This document shows positions 1 to 11,424 of a DNA stretch of 64,000 bases, piece after piece. The notes under the pieces are model-generated. The model worked only from the letters and a program-made list of their open reading frames with translations. It ran no database searches and was not told the DNA's origin. How positions within the stretch are numbered: the stretch's first letter is position 1; each line of letters opens with the position of its first letter. The position numbers were made by a program, and so were the translations under genes. The DNA comes from Cunninghamella blakesleeana (taxonomy: Eukaryota; Mucoromycota; Mucoromycetes; Mucorales; Cunninghamellaceae): positions 5,573,501 through 5,637,500 of the forward strand of contig JAFCIZ010000005.1 of the NCBI GenBank assembly GCA_017871115.1. Reading direction: 5' to 3'.

Positions 1-2789
1 CCAACATTAATTCCTTCCTTTTTAACCACTTCCTCAGATGCTATCTCTACTCCTTCTTCTACTTCTAGTCGAACACCTCCTACACCCAATCATCATCATC
101 CTATGTCAGCAGGACCTTTTACAGTAAGTCACTTTGATTATGGTAGAACAAATGATATGACAAGTAATGGTAATAATAATAATGGTCGATCAAGAAGAAA
201 TATCAATATGCATCATTTCACCTTACAACAACATGAACCAAATAGTTATTTCTTTGATCGTACCGGCAATGCTAACCCATCTTTACCTTTTACATCACCT
301 TCTAACAATAATAATAACAATAATAATCGAATGCGTAGAAGATCACATAATAATGAAACAGCGACAGCTACAGCCTTTGATTTCATGACAACTGGACATC
401 AACCTAGTAATAATAATAGTGAATTCATGAAGGCTATTAATTATAATTTTTCACAAATGGTTTCGCCATTAACGAAAGCGGATCGATCTAATAAGCTTTT
501 ATCTTCAAAAGAATATATCAATCCAACCATTTCTCCATTAGAACCATCACCACCTACTGATAATGATGATAATGATGATCATTGTTCTAATTCAGCAACG
601 AATAAAAATAATGATAAACATCAATTATTAACATGCAACACATCACCAACCATACTTCCACCTAATGATGAAGGAACCATTGTCACTACCTCTCCACAAG
701 AACTCATTCATTCATCCATATTAAATACAAAGAAAGAGAGGAATAATAATGATGATCATTCTATTTCTGCATCTTCTCCACATCCTCACTCAATCACTCC
801 TCCATCACAACCTCATCCTTCATTAACTAATACTACTCCTAACGAGCATCATCATTCACCTTCATTACCTTCACCTCCTTTATCACAATCACAATCTCAA
901 TCACAACTGCAACAACAAACAGAAAATAAACCCAAAATAGTATCGAAAATGACAAGTATTAAAATGAATAATAAAAAGAAGAAAAAGGATAAAGGAACAC
1001 CATTTTCAAATGCTGTCAGTCCACCTATTAATGTTTTAATTGTTGAAGGTATATATATATAAAGAGAAAAGAAAAAAAAATGAGATATAGATAATTAATG
1101 ATGATGTTAACTAAATCATTTATTTATTTATTTATTATATAAATATAGATAATATTATCAATCAAGCTATTTTATCAGCCTGGATGAAAAAACATAAAAT
1201 TCAATTTTCAGTTGCAAGTGATGGTAAAGAAGCAGTTGAAAAATGGAAAGGTGGTGGATTTCATCTTATTTTGGTAATAAATATAATATATATATATATA
1301 TATAAATGGAATAATAAATAAAAGTGGTGATTTATTTATAATTTATTTATAATTTATTGTATTTTATTGTATTTTTACTCTATATAATACTTAGATGGAT
1401 ATTCAACTTCCTGTGATGAATGGACTCGAAGCAACAAAAACGATCCGATCGATTGAAAAAGAACAAAAGATTGGAGTATTACCCATGTCATCCTTCTTTT
1501 TAAGACAACAGCAGCAACAACAACAAGGATTGTCAACTATTGGAGAAACGAATGAAATGGAATCGTTATCATCACCTAATAGTGTCCATAAATTACCATT
1601 CTCACCTACAACTACAGAAGATAGTAACTATAATAATAGTAGTAATTTAGATACATCCCAATTAGCACCATCTACATTCCGATCACCTGTTATTATAGTT
1701 GCATTAACGGCCTCCTCATTAGAATCTGATCGACATGCAGCCTTAGCAGCAGGTTGTAACGATTTCTTGACAAAACCGGTTAGTTTAGAATGGCTTGAAA
1801 AGAAAATCATTGAATGGGGATGTATGCAAGCATTAATTGATTTTGAAGGTTGGCGACGATGGAAACAATCTTCAACACATGATGGAGATAATTCTTCATC
1901 AGCATCTTCCTCGGCAACGACTACAGCTACAACAAATACAATGACAAAAGGTCAACAAGGGGGTATGAATCAACATTCCGATCATCTTATTAATGGCAAC
2001 TCTACCACTTCCTCATCATCCTCGACCATAACATCAATACCTCAACTTTCTAATAGATTGCTTGCGATTTCCACCTCATCTTCAGTCTCAGCTTTGAATT
2101 CAAGTAGCATCATTAATAAAAGTAGTATTAGTTTGGCGAGACGACTATCTTATTTCAATGCACACTACATGGCTAAAATGAAAAGACAAGGATCAGGCTC
2201 AGGAGATGAAGAAGATAATAATAACAGAAATGGGTTATTATCATCAGATTATAATGCATCGCCATTATCTCATTCAGTTAATTTATCATCATCAACTGCG
2301 AATGATACTCATGCCACTAGTACCAAAACAACAGCACGATCTTTATCACTTCATGAAGACATGCCAAGTAAATACTATGAAGAAATGAGCGATTTTATTA
2401 ATCAACATCATCCAAATAATATGAAACAAAATTATCATCCACTATCTCCTTCATCTACCTCCTCTTCTTCCGTTCTCTCCGTTGTGAAAAATCCTTTTAA
2501 TGGACAAAAAGGCTTATTACTCCCTGGGGCTGTTGGATTAAGTAAAAGAAGATATTCAACCATGGAAAAACCTTCTTCAATGAGAAAAAATTCATCCTCC
2601 ATGGCTCAAGTGACTCGGACCATATCTTTAAATCGATTACCTATTCAAAAGAGCTTAAGTGAATCAACAAACACCCAAGGTGTTAAAAAGAAACCCTCTT
2701 CAACGACGAAAAAAGCAGTTTCTATGGATGATACTTCGATAAGATCATCTTCACTTAATTCTCCTTCATGTGATGACGTTAAATCATAA
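1..2789 (+). CDS. SSK1: Ssk1-type response regulator (5' end outside window)
   Basis: Response regulator of the HOG-type osmo/oxidative stress phosphorelay; in fungi Ssk1 takes signal from the Ypd1 phosphotransfer protein and controls a MAPKKK. Exons 1-1048, 1149-1273 and 1395-2789; the frame is open to base 1, so the true start lies upstream. The receiver domain reads VLIVEDN (acidic pocket E349/D350), LMDIQLPVMNG with phosphoacceptor D393, ALTASS with T496, and FLTKPV with K518 (numbering from base 1). A Q/N/S-rich insert of about 75 residues separates the alpha-3 and beta-4 parts, as is common in Ssk1. A low-complexity N-terminus and a Ser-rich tail of about 310 residues flank the receiver. 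Intron 1 splits the second acidic-pocket residue and intron 2 ends directly before the Met-Asp of the phosphorylation site. Family assignment is firm; splice sites are read from GT/AG signals and frame. Confidence 0.93.
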
Positions 2790-3311
2790 ATAAATAAAAG
2801 AATAAGTGTGAATTTATTTTTGTTTATTTATTTATTTATTTTTTTAAATGAAGTGTTTATATAAATATAAATATTTATATATTTATTTTATTATATATAT
2901 TTATTAGATAAATATAGTAAATGATAGACAAAATTTCCCATGGGATATAAAATTAAACCACACAGTTAAACTAAATAATAAAATATAGGAGGTAGTAATA
3001 TATTAATCAACTCAATGATAATCCCATATAAATTATATATATATATATCTGTTCTCCTTGGTTTTTCTCTTTCTTTTATTTTCAGCCTTTTATTACTTTA
3101 TATATTAATTCTATTATTTTATTCACTAACAAGACAAGTTTCAACTTGTAAAAAAAAAAAAAAAGAAATAAGGAATCACTATTTTTTTTTGTGTTGCTTA
3201 TTTATTAAAAAAAAAACTTTGACCAATTATTGAAATACGTAAAAAATACAAAAAAAAAGTACCATTTTTTTTTTATTATTTCATTTTTTATTTAAGGAGG
3301 ATTTGTTGTTA

Positions 3312-3343
<32 letters not shown>

Positions 3344-3763
3344 TGTTGTTAAAGTATCATATTTTATTATTTTTACTATTTATTTTATTGTCAAACTACC
3401 AAAGAGAAAACAATAACATGAGAGAGGGAAACTTTAAAAGATGGAGTAGGAAAAGAAAAATATTGTCATTATATTATTTTGACATATTATTTTATGGATG
3501 ATTTTCCACAATTGAAAGAAAGGAGGGAAAGATGACTTTCTTTTTTTGGTTTCTTTTTTTTTTTTTCTTATATAATAATAATAATAAGGAGTATGGTTCT
3601 ATTATTTAAAGGAAACCCACGTTAAAAAAAGTTTATTTATTTTTCTTTCTTTGGGGAATAAAAAAAATAAAGAATCTTTTTTTTTATTATTTTCACTTTT
3701 TATCATTCTCTTTCTCTCTTTTTTTTTTTTTTTTTAAAAAATAAAATAAAATAAAAAACAACA
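2790..3763. other. intergenic spacer, homopolymer-rich
   Basis: There is no coding signal. The spacer holds the 3' flank of the SSK1 gene, then a string of poly(dA) and poly(dT) runs. One is a junction of 12 T followed by 19 A at 3312-3342. A T-run of about 15 and an A-rich leader (3721-3760) sit directly before the next start codon. A 72-codon open frame at 3015-3233 is Leu/Phe/Lys-biased by base composition and is not considered a gene. Confidence 0.7.
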
Positions 3764-4768
3764 ATGCAACGTTACGGAGATAGACGACCATCCAGTAATA
3801 ATAATAACACTTATGCTTTAGCACAGTTTTTAGCTACAACCGGACCTGAACAATTTAAACGACCCAATTATGAAAACCATGATTCTCATCAATTAATTAA
3901 AATGGTTCCTTTTCAATACAATAATAATAATAATAAAACAAATAATTTCTTTGATAGACTAAGAAAAAAAAAGAAACCCTCTACTTCATCTTTTCATCAA
4001 ACATCATCATCATCCTCGACTAGCACCTCTACTTCTTCTTTTCAACAGCACAAATACAAACATCAACAACAACAATCATCCTCGTCTTCCTTTAATAATA
4101 ATAAAAAAAAACACATTCCATTAATCGATGAATCCTACCTACCTTATTATTTACAACAGCCTCCTCAGCAGCATAATAAATTAATAAATCAAAATGATAA
4201 AGATGGCGAAAAAAAATTAAAAGATAAAGAGATAAAAAAAGAGGAAGAAACTAAAATACCATCTTTCCCAACACCCCCTCCTTCATCTATGCATGAGTTT
4301 GATGAAGATCATCAGAACAATCCTTCTTTAACTACCTCCTCTACGACTACAACTACCACCTCCTCCTCTTTATCAACAGCTACGACGAACCACAATAATA
4401 TTAAAGGGGTAAGACATATGGAAGTTCAAACAGACGATATTATTGACGAGGATGAAGAAAAAGAAGAATTTGATAAAGACCATCATGATCCTTTATTAAA
4501 ACGCATTTTACATAATAACGATGAAGAAGAAAAAGATCGATGTAACCATTGCTGTCGACCTTATCAGCAATATACTATTGAAAAGCAGCAACGCCGAAAA
4601 AGCAGCCCTGCCTCATTATCTTCTGGGGCAAAAATTAAATTAGGGCAAGAAGCTACGGTGTTGTTGGCTTTAATTGAACAATTAAAACAACAATTAGCTG
4701 AAGAACAACAATCAAGGTTATTATTAGAAAAAACCATTCAATTACAATTTTTAGAAAAATCATTATAA
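3764..4768 (+). CDS. hypothetical low-complexity protein with C-terminal coiled coil
   Basis: Single-exon frame of 334 residues. I do not recognise the family. The N-terminus has a compact patch, LAQFLATTGPEQF (about residues 20-32), that looks conserved rather than low complexity. The middle is poly-Asn, poly-Ser, Gln and Lys. Near residues 260-266 there is a small Cys/His cluster (CNHCCRP), too small for a classical zinc finger. The last 45 residues form a predicted amphipathic, Leu/Gln-rich coiled coil (LLALIEQLKQQLAEEQQ). It has a strongly acidic stretch (residues 225-240). The start is the first ATG after a poly(dT)/A-rich leader. An interaction or scaffold role is only a guess from the coiled coil. 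Confidence 0.7.
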   Translation: MQRYGDRRPSSNNNNTYALAQFLATTGPEQFKRPNYENHDSHQLIKMVPFQYNNNNNKTNNFFDRLRKKKKPSTSSFHQTSSSSSTSTSTSSFQQHKYKHQQQQSSSSSFNNNKKKHIPLIDESYLPYYLQQPPQQHNKLINQNDKDGEKKLKDKEIKKEEETKIPSFPTPPPSSMHEFDEDHQNNPSLTTSSTTTTTTSSSLSTATTNHNNIKGVRHMEVQTDDIIDEDEEKEEFDKDHHDPLLKRILHNNDEEEKDRCNHCCRPYQQYTIEKQQRRKSSPASLSSGAKIKLGQEATVLLALIEQLKQQLAEEQQSRLLLEKTIQLQFLEKSL

Positions 4769-7316
4769 CTAACGTATTCTTCATTTATATCCATTTTATT
4801 ATTTTTATTACTTTTTATTTACTTACTCTATAATTTCATATATATAGCATCGTACTTTTTTTTTTATTATTATTATTGTTATTCTTTTATAAGTTTATAG
4901 TTTATTTTTTTAATAAATAATATTTAATATCATTTTCTTATTTTATTTCTCTTAATTCTATTTTATAAATGTATTTATAATATTGTTGTCAAGGTGACTG
5001 AGTGTAAAGTTGTTGTATGTCTATTTTTTCCTTTTTTATCAATTATTTTTATTTTATTTCCATTGAAAAAAAAAAAAGAACTTTTATAACTCTTTTATAT
5101 CAGCTTATAAATACAAGTAAATTCAATATCACCTTTAACATTTATATATATTAAAAAAAAAAGGAGGTATAGAAAAAACCATCAACCAGAAAAAACGGGG
5201 CTTCAATTTTTTTTTTTTTTTTATGCTAGTCATACTGGTAGTTGATTACTCATCTATGAATAGATAAAAAAAAATTGAGACAAAGACGTATACTAAAATA
5301 TCATGACTTTTATACCTTTTACAGCTTAATATTTGTGTATGAACCGATAAAAGGAAAGCTCAAATTGTTTTACACAAAATTAAGATGAATGAACATATAT
5401 ATATTAATTAAAAACCTCCTCTTGATGATCATTTTTCTACTATCTTTGTTCTTGAAAAATAATACTAGTAGCAATGATTTTGGATCCAAGAGGGAAAAAA
5501 ATGATCAGATCGGATAACTTTATATGGATGCATAATTTTTTTTTTTTTTAAGTTTTGCAGGATGGAACATTAAAAACTTTTTGGGTGATGTTGTATATAT
5601 ATATATATATATATATATCTATGTATGTATGTATTCATATATATTTATATATACTTTTTTGATCGCTTTATACATAAATATTATAATAGTTACAAGTTGG
5701 AATAGTCATTCAATAATAGTAATTAAAAAGATAATGACTAATCATTTGTTAGCAAGTTTCAAAAAAAAAAAAAATTAAATATATTACATATAATAAAATA
5801 GTGGAAGTATAATCCATTATTTCTTTTTTTTTTTGTTTTAATCCAATAAAAATTATACCTCATGTATTTAAATTCTTATTCGTCATGTATTTAATTTTTT
5901 TTTTTTTTTTTTCCAAGTTATACATATATATTTATATAAATATATTTTCTTTTCTTTTTTATATTTATATATGACGTTTTACATAAAAGAAAATCTATTT
6001 TTAAGGAGATGACATATTGAAACACCGTTTTTGTTTTTTAATGCCAAGATAGAAAAACCAGCTATATAACTATTATATTGATGATGATAATAGCATTTCT
6101 AGAAAAAGTTATTTATACTTGTAATAATTACTTATAACTATATATGAATAAGTTTTATTATTATTTCCTTTAATATAATTAACTGATTTTAGTACTTTCC
6201 ATCCCATTTTTCTTTTTTTTATTTTTTTATTTTACATAATGTAAAACTTTTTTCACTTTATATTAATGATTGGGTATATATTTTTCTTTTTAGACCGGAG
6301 ATCAACTCTTTTAAAAAAAAAAAAAAAGATGTTTTATCCGACTCGGAGCTTCGATAAATATATATAGCGATCCTTTTTTTTTTTTTTCAATTAATCGTCA
6401 TATGAAACCAAAAGGGAAAACCTAACCTTTATTTTAATTATTTGGCTTCATTTTATTTGTTTATTATAATTATTATTTATCGTGTGTTTGTGTAACAAAA
6501 AGAATCATTTCTTTTTTTTTACGGTCAGATGATGATAAACAAAAAACATAATTCACTCTCACTTTTTTTTTTTTTCCCTCCCTTCGTTCAATGTATTCGA
6601 AAGGAGAAAAGAGAAAAATCAACAAAAACAAAGAAAAAAAAAGAAAAGGGAGATAAAAAAAATTTTTATATTTTTCTTTATTTCTTTTTCATGCGTTCGA
6701 TTAAATTTTTTTTTTTTTCATTGTTGTTTAAAAAAAAAATATTATTGACGAAAAAAAAAAAGAAAAAGAAAAGGATAGGTGGGGGGGGGGGGAGAAGGAA
6801 AGAGAGAAAGGAAAGGGAGATTCAAAAAAAATTATGCATGATGAATGTAGACTCGGGAGGAACAGTGTGAGTAATATTTTTTTTAGGGTTTGGATGTTAT
6901 TTGCTTTAAGGGTAGGTTTATTCGGGTTTTTTTAAATTAATAATAATAATAATAATAATGTATGATTCTAGTGTGTCATTTGAGTTTTAAAATTAGAAAC
7001 ATATCCTAAATTGGGGGGGAGAGTTAAAGAGATGATAAAGAAAAGGGAGAACTAAATAAGGGAAAGATGATGTTTTTTTTTTTTTCCTAAAAGTCAATCA
7101 CTTCCATTTTTATTTTTCATTTGATAATGATGAGTCGGATATTGAAATATGTATATTTGGTGTATGTCTCTCTAAATTAAACTTCGCCTCTTTGATTAAA
7201 AAAAAAAAATATTTTTTTTTTTGAGTATATAAATACAAGACAATTTATCCTTTTTCTTCCCATTATTTTTTTTTTTAAAAAAGTTTAAAATTTTAACAAA
7301 CAATTACTAATAAAAC
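4769..7316. other. 2.5-kb intergenic spacer with simple repeats and upstream motifs
   Basis: No gene is supported. The spacer contains a TA-dinucleotide run (about 5592-5618), many T or A runs of 10-18, and a G12 run at 6782-6793. Frames at 5581-5778 and 6529-6870 are translated simple repeat (Ile/Tyr and Lys/Phe). Possible regulatory words that recur upstream of other genes in this window are AAACACCGTTTT at 6020-6031 and TATCCGACTC at 6335-6344, with its reverse complement at 7132-7141. A TATA-like GTATATAAATA (7225-7235) lies about 90 bases before the next gene. Confidence 0.6.
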
Positions 7317-7868
7317 ATGTCATCTACCACTACTTCTACCACTATGAATAATACCTCACCCTTGGAAATGAACGAACTTACTGTTAATGATATTGAATTA
7401 TTAACACTTCTTACCCAACAGCCATCCCTTGATAATAATAATAATAATACTGATGAACAACAAAATACCACTTCAAATTCATTGCTTGACATATCAACTC
7501 CGACCGTAGCATTATTAGATTGGGAAGATTGGCAAGATGTTACAACCACTACCAAGAAAAGAAAATATGATTCTTCTAATTCATCTTTATGTTCCAACTC
7601 AAGCTCTTCCGATGATGACGACGACGAAGATGAAGTAAACGAAGAAGAAGAATTTGATTTTTTAAATCAATTTGATTTTGTTGATGTGGATTTTAATAAT
7701 ATTAATAATAATAACAATAGTAATGATACAATCAAAGATGATCTTCCTCCTTGTTATAAAAAGCAAAAATTCATCCGTGAAGATGACGATATTTCTTCTT
7801 TATTACAAAACCAAGCTAATTCTAAAAAAAATGATTTGGATTATCGTTGGGTATTGGATCTTGCATAA
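7317..7868 (+). CDS. hypothetical acidic protein
   Basis: Single-exon frame of 183 residues, family not recognised. Thr/Ser/Asn-rich N-terminus; a short hydrophobic/aromatic patch ALLDWEDWQDV around residues 62-72; a basic KKRKY (possible nuclear signal); a Ser run followed by a run of about 17 Asp/Glu; then FDFLNQFDFVDVDF, an acidic-aromatic pattern like transcriptional activation regions; and a C-terminus ending DYRWVLDLA. A TATA-like element about 90 bases upstream and two copies of the TATCCGACTC word in the promoter support a real gene. A nuclear activator role is inference from composition only. The gene is convergent with the RBR ligase. Confidence 0.65.
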   Translation: MSSTTTSTTMNNTSPLEMNELTVNDIELLTLLTQQPSLDNNNNNTDEQQNTTSNSLLDISTPTVALLDWEDWQDVTTTTKKRKYDSSNSSLCSNSSSSDDDDDEDEVNEEEEFDFLNQFDFVDVDFNNINNNNNSNDTIKDDLPPCYKKQKFIREDDDISSLLQNQANSKKNDLDYRWVLDLA

Positions 7869-8273
7869 AAGAAAAACTTTTTTCGCTTTCCATTTTGTAT
7901 ATTTTTTTATATATTGTAACCTTTTATTATTTTTATCCCTTCAATACTATGTATATATATAAAAAAATACATACTTATTTACATACTTACATATGTACGT
8001 ACATATATATATATTATTATTCATTCTCCCTTTTTATTTATTTATTTATTTCTTTCACTTTTCCTTATTAATTCTTTATATAATCCATGACACCATATTC
8101 CCCTTTTTTTTTTAAAAAAAAAAAAATCATTTTGCATAAATAAAAAAAATTTTTTTTTCATTGTCTTTTATTACGTTTTATTATAATTTATTTACAAAAT
8201 AGCTATATATATATATAAATATATATATAAATATATATATATATAAGGGTGATTCCGTTTATTATTATTATTA
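7869..8273. other. convergent 3' spacer
   Basis: The space between two convergent genes, presumably both 3' UTRs. It contains AT-rich runs, a TA/TAAATA repeat at about 8200-8245 and a TTATTATTATTATTATTA run at 8258-8276 that overlaps the RBR ligase stop codon on the other strand. No additional coding signal was seen. Confidence 0.6.
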
Positions 8274-10742
8274 TTATTGTCGTCTTTTTGATTCAATCAA
8301 TGACATATTTGGTACACCTAATTCTGCCTATATTAGATATATTATTAATAATATAAAAAAACGAATAAATAACTATTTGTGCATAAATATATCACGTGAT
8401 CAGATATTTAAATAGTAATATTATTTTTTTACCTTTTCAGTTTGTGAATGGTTATTTTTTGATCCTTGCTCTTTTTCTTGAGCTTGTTGTTTTTGGCCAC
8501 ATTGATAAAATCCACATAGTTGCTATTGAAACGAATATATATATAGTACAAGTATAAATATCATTCCTTTCTTTTTTTTTTTACAGCTTATATGTATGTA
8601 TTACCTGTGACCAACTGGATAAACAGAGCCAACAAAATCGATGACCACATAATAAACAGTCTACTCTATTACAACCTTCATCTCGATTAATTAATACTGA
8701 GCAATTTGGACATGGACGACTATAGTGATATAATAATAGAATAGTTATAAATATATTTATGTATGTATATAAATATATGCATATACATATATATTTATAA
8801 ATCATTCCTTTTCATTTTTAAAAGTAAAAATAAAAGGAGAGATATCACTTACGTATTATTTAACTTCCATTGTATAGATGCCGTTTGATCATTATCCATA
8901 TCTTTTTGTTTTTGTTGTTGTAATATATATTTTAAATGAGTAATACATGATAATCCAAGATGAGCTTTTTCACCACATTGAAAACAAATTTTTGATCCAC
9001 ATTTACTATTAATACAAGATATAGTTAGGGATAAATCAATAAATAAAATCTTATTATACTAATGTACTTTTTATTACCAAATTTCTATAGGGAAATGAGC
9101 TACATGCCAAAATTGGGTTTGCTTCCATGCTTCAGGTATAATTTCCATTGCTACTAATTGTTTTGAAATAGAAGAAGCATGTTGATAAAAAGTACCATCT
9201 TCATCTTCTTTGGCTAAAGTTATTGTTAATTTAGATAAAGTAGGGATCATGGTTTGATATAAATCTTGTATACGGCCAATACGAAAGGTGGTCCCTTTTT
9301 GTTGGCGAGTCGATTGGAAAGATTGATAAATTTGTTCGAGTTGTTGTTTCCATTCTTTATGCGTAGTTTTTTTTATTAAATATTCTAAAGAAGTTTGGAT
9401 ATTTTCTAATCGTCTATATTCACACACAAGCATATATAAATAGAAAAATATATAAATATACATAGATATAGATATAAACATAGAATAACGATGATGATTT
9501 CTTTTTTTTTTTAAAAAAAAAAATAGTGGAATCCTTCTTTACCTTTCTCTTGAAATACCTTGTTCTTTTGGTGATTGGCATGGAATTAATTGAGATTCAC
9601 AATCCAAACAATATCTTGAAAAAGGTCGGTAAGGCTGATTGAATTGATTATATTTTTCAACAATTTCTTTTGAAACATATCGACTCCATTCTGATTGAGA
9701 AATAACATCTTGACATACTATATATATTTATGTAGAAATAGGAATAGAAATAGAATAATAAATTGGTTAAAAGAAAAATTCCTGCATTGTTGTTGTACAT
9801 TTTCCATTTTTGTCATTCTATCCATTTTAAAAAAAAATATGTCATCATATTTTTTAAAAAGAAAAATAACTAGTTTTTTTTTTTTTTCACCCCAACCAAA
9901 AATAAGAATAATAATAATAGACAAATCTAACATCATAAAGTACATAAATATAAACAAATATTTTACCAGGACATTTAATTCGTGTGACACCTAAACCCCA
10001 AGAAGCTTTTACAGTTTCTTCAATATATCTATTTTAAAAAATAATATATAAATACAAATTCATTATCAGCACATCGGATAAAGTATATAACCCACCCATT
10101 CATTTTCCTATTTTCCAATACTATTATCAAAGTTTCAAGTATCCAACTTTACCTTGAAAAACAATCTTTACAAAATTGATCACGGCAGGTATCTAAACAT
10201 AAAGAATAAGTTTGTTCTAAACAAATGGAACATCGTTGTAACCAGAAATATAAATGATTTCTATCATCATCAATCAAGTTGGATTCTGTCAAAGGAATCG
10301 TAGTAGTAGGTTGTGGTGAAGTAGGTCTTGAGTTATTTCGTTTATTAATATTATTATTATTGTTATTATTTATTGTTGCTGTGTTTGTTGTTGTAGTACG
10401 TTGTTGGGTGGTAGAATTATAATGACCATGATGTCGACTAATTAAACGATATAAACATCCAATAACAAATGATAAACTTCTTAAGAAAATGGCAGGCATT
10501 AACCAAGTTGGATAAAAAACATAAAAAAAGGGAAGACAATAACAAAATAATAAATTCGATATATTGAATTTATCAATAAGATCTTGCCATTGTTGTGTTG
10601 TAAGTATATATCCTGGAAATAGCCAACTCAAACAACGACTTAATAATCCAGGATCGTTATGTATTGTTGCTGTTGTTGTATCTTCGGAATTATGATTATG
10701 ATTTTTATCGATTGTATTGTTTGATAGTACTTCCAATTCCAT
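8274..10742 (-). CDS. RBR (RING-IBR-RING) E3 ubiquitin ligase, membrane-associated
   Basis: RBR ligases accept ubiquitin from an E2 on a RING2 cysteine and pass it to substrate. Eight exons: 10742-10153, 10028-9967, 9717-9543, 9413-9078, 9005-8853, 8719-8605, 8522-8433 and 8327-8274; 524 residues. RING1 runs from C171 (CSICLEQ) to the closing CPVC at 216-219. The IBR begins CLDC at 254-257 and resumes with CKCGSKICFQCGEKAH from 388. Between these IBR halves lies an insert of about 124 residues. RING2 is CPNC (442-445), catalytic EGCN with C455, then C460 and C463. A hydrophobic stretch of about 50 residues precedes RING1 (LLFCYCLPFFYVFYPTW and on) and could be one or two membrane segments. 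The terminal 18-codon exon (AELGVPNMSL) was added because its frame and splice sites fit. The substrate is unknown. Confidence 0.9.
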
Positions 10743-11200
10743 TGTTATTTTTTAAAATAAATAAATAAATATAAAAAAGTCAAAAATATTGAAAAGAAGA
10801 GTGAAAAAAAAGGGTGCGAAAAAAAAAAAAAATAATAAAAATAAATTTTCTACCGCCCTAAAAAAAAAAGTCGGAATTTAAAAATGGTTTCAAGCACCAA
10901 TAAAATAAAAACTCACACATTTATTATACATATAGTCATTTTAAATAAGACATTATGTATATTTTAAAATGATGTATTGTTTATATATATGTTTATTAAT
11001 TTATTAAGCTTCGTTTTATTTATTATTATTTATTTTTTTACTAATTAATAGGTTAAAATAAACAAATAATTTGTTAAATATATATATATTTTAGTAAGGT
11101 ATGATACAATAGATATATATATATATAGATATATATTTATAGAAACTAACTTTAAACATGTACAGATGAAATAAAAAAAATTAAGAAATAAAGATATTAC

Positions 11201-11246
<46 letters not shown>

Positions 11247-11424
11247 TATATTATACTAATCAATTAAGATTGAAAGTATAAAATCATAAAAAAAAAAAAA
11301 AATTAAAGGAGCATATTAAATAATAAAAATATTAAAGCATATATAAAATGATGTAATGATAATGATGTATATATAATAGGAGAAAAGAATGAATGAATGA
11401 ATGAATGAATGAAAGAAAAAAAAA
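10743..11424. other. spacer between RBR ligase and Con7-like gene
   Basis: Upstream region of the RBR gene and 3' flank of the Con7-like gene, both on the minus strand. It holds long TA runs (for example 11211-11246) and a tetranucleotide GAAT array at about 11387-11413 directly after the Con7-like stop codon. No coding signal was seen on either strand. Confidence 0.6.

Noticed and set aside
5581..5778. 65-codon frame beginning in a TA repeat
   Set aside because: Ile/Tyr repeat produced by TA dinucleotides.
6529..6870. 113-codon Lys/Phe-rich frame
   Set aside because: It consists of translated A and T runs and a G run; no conserved segment.
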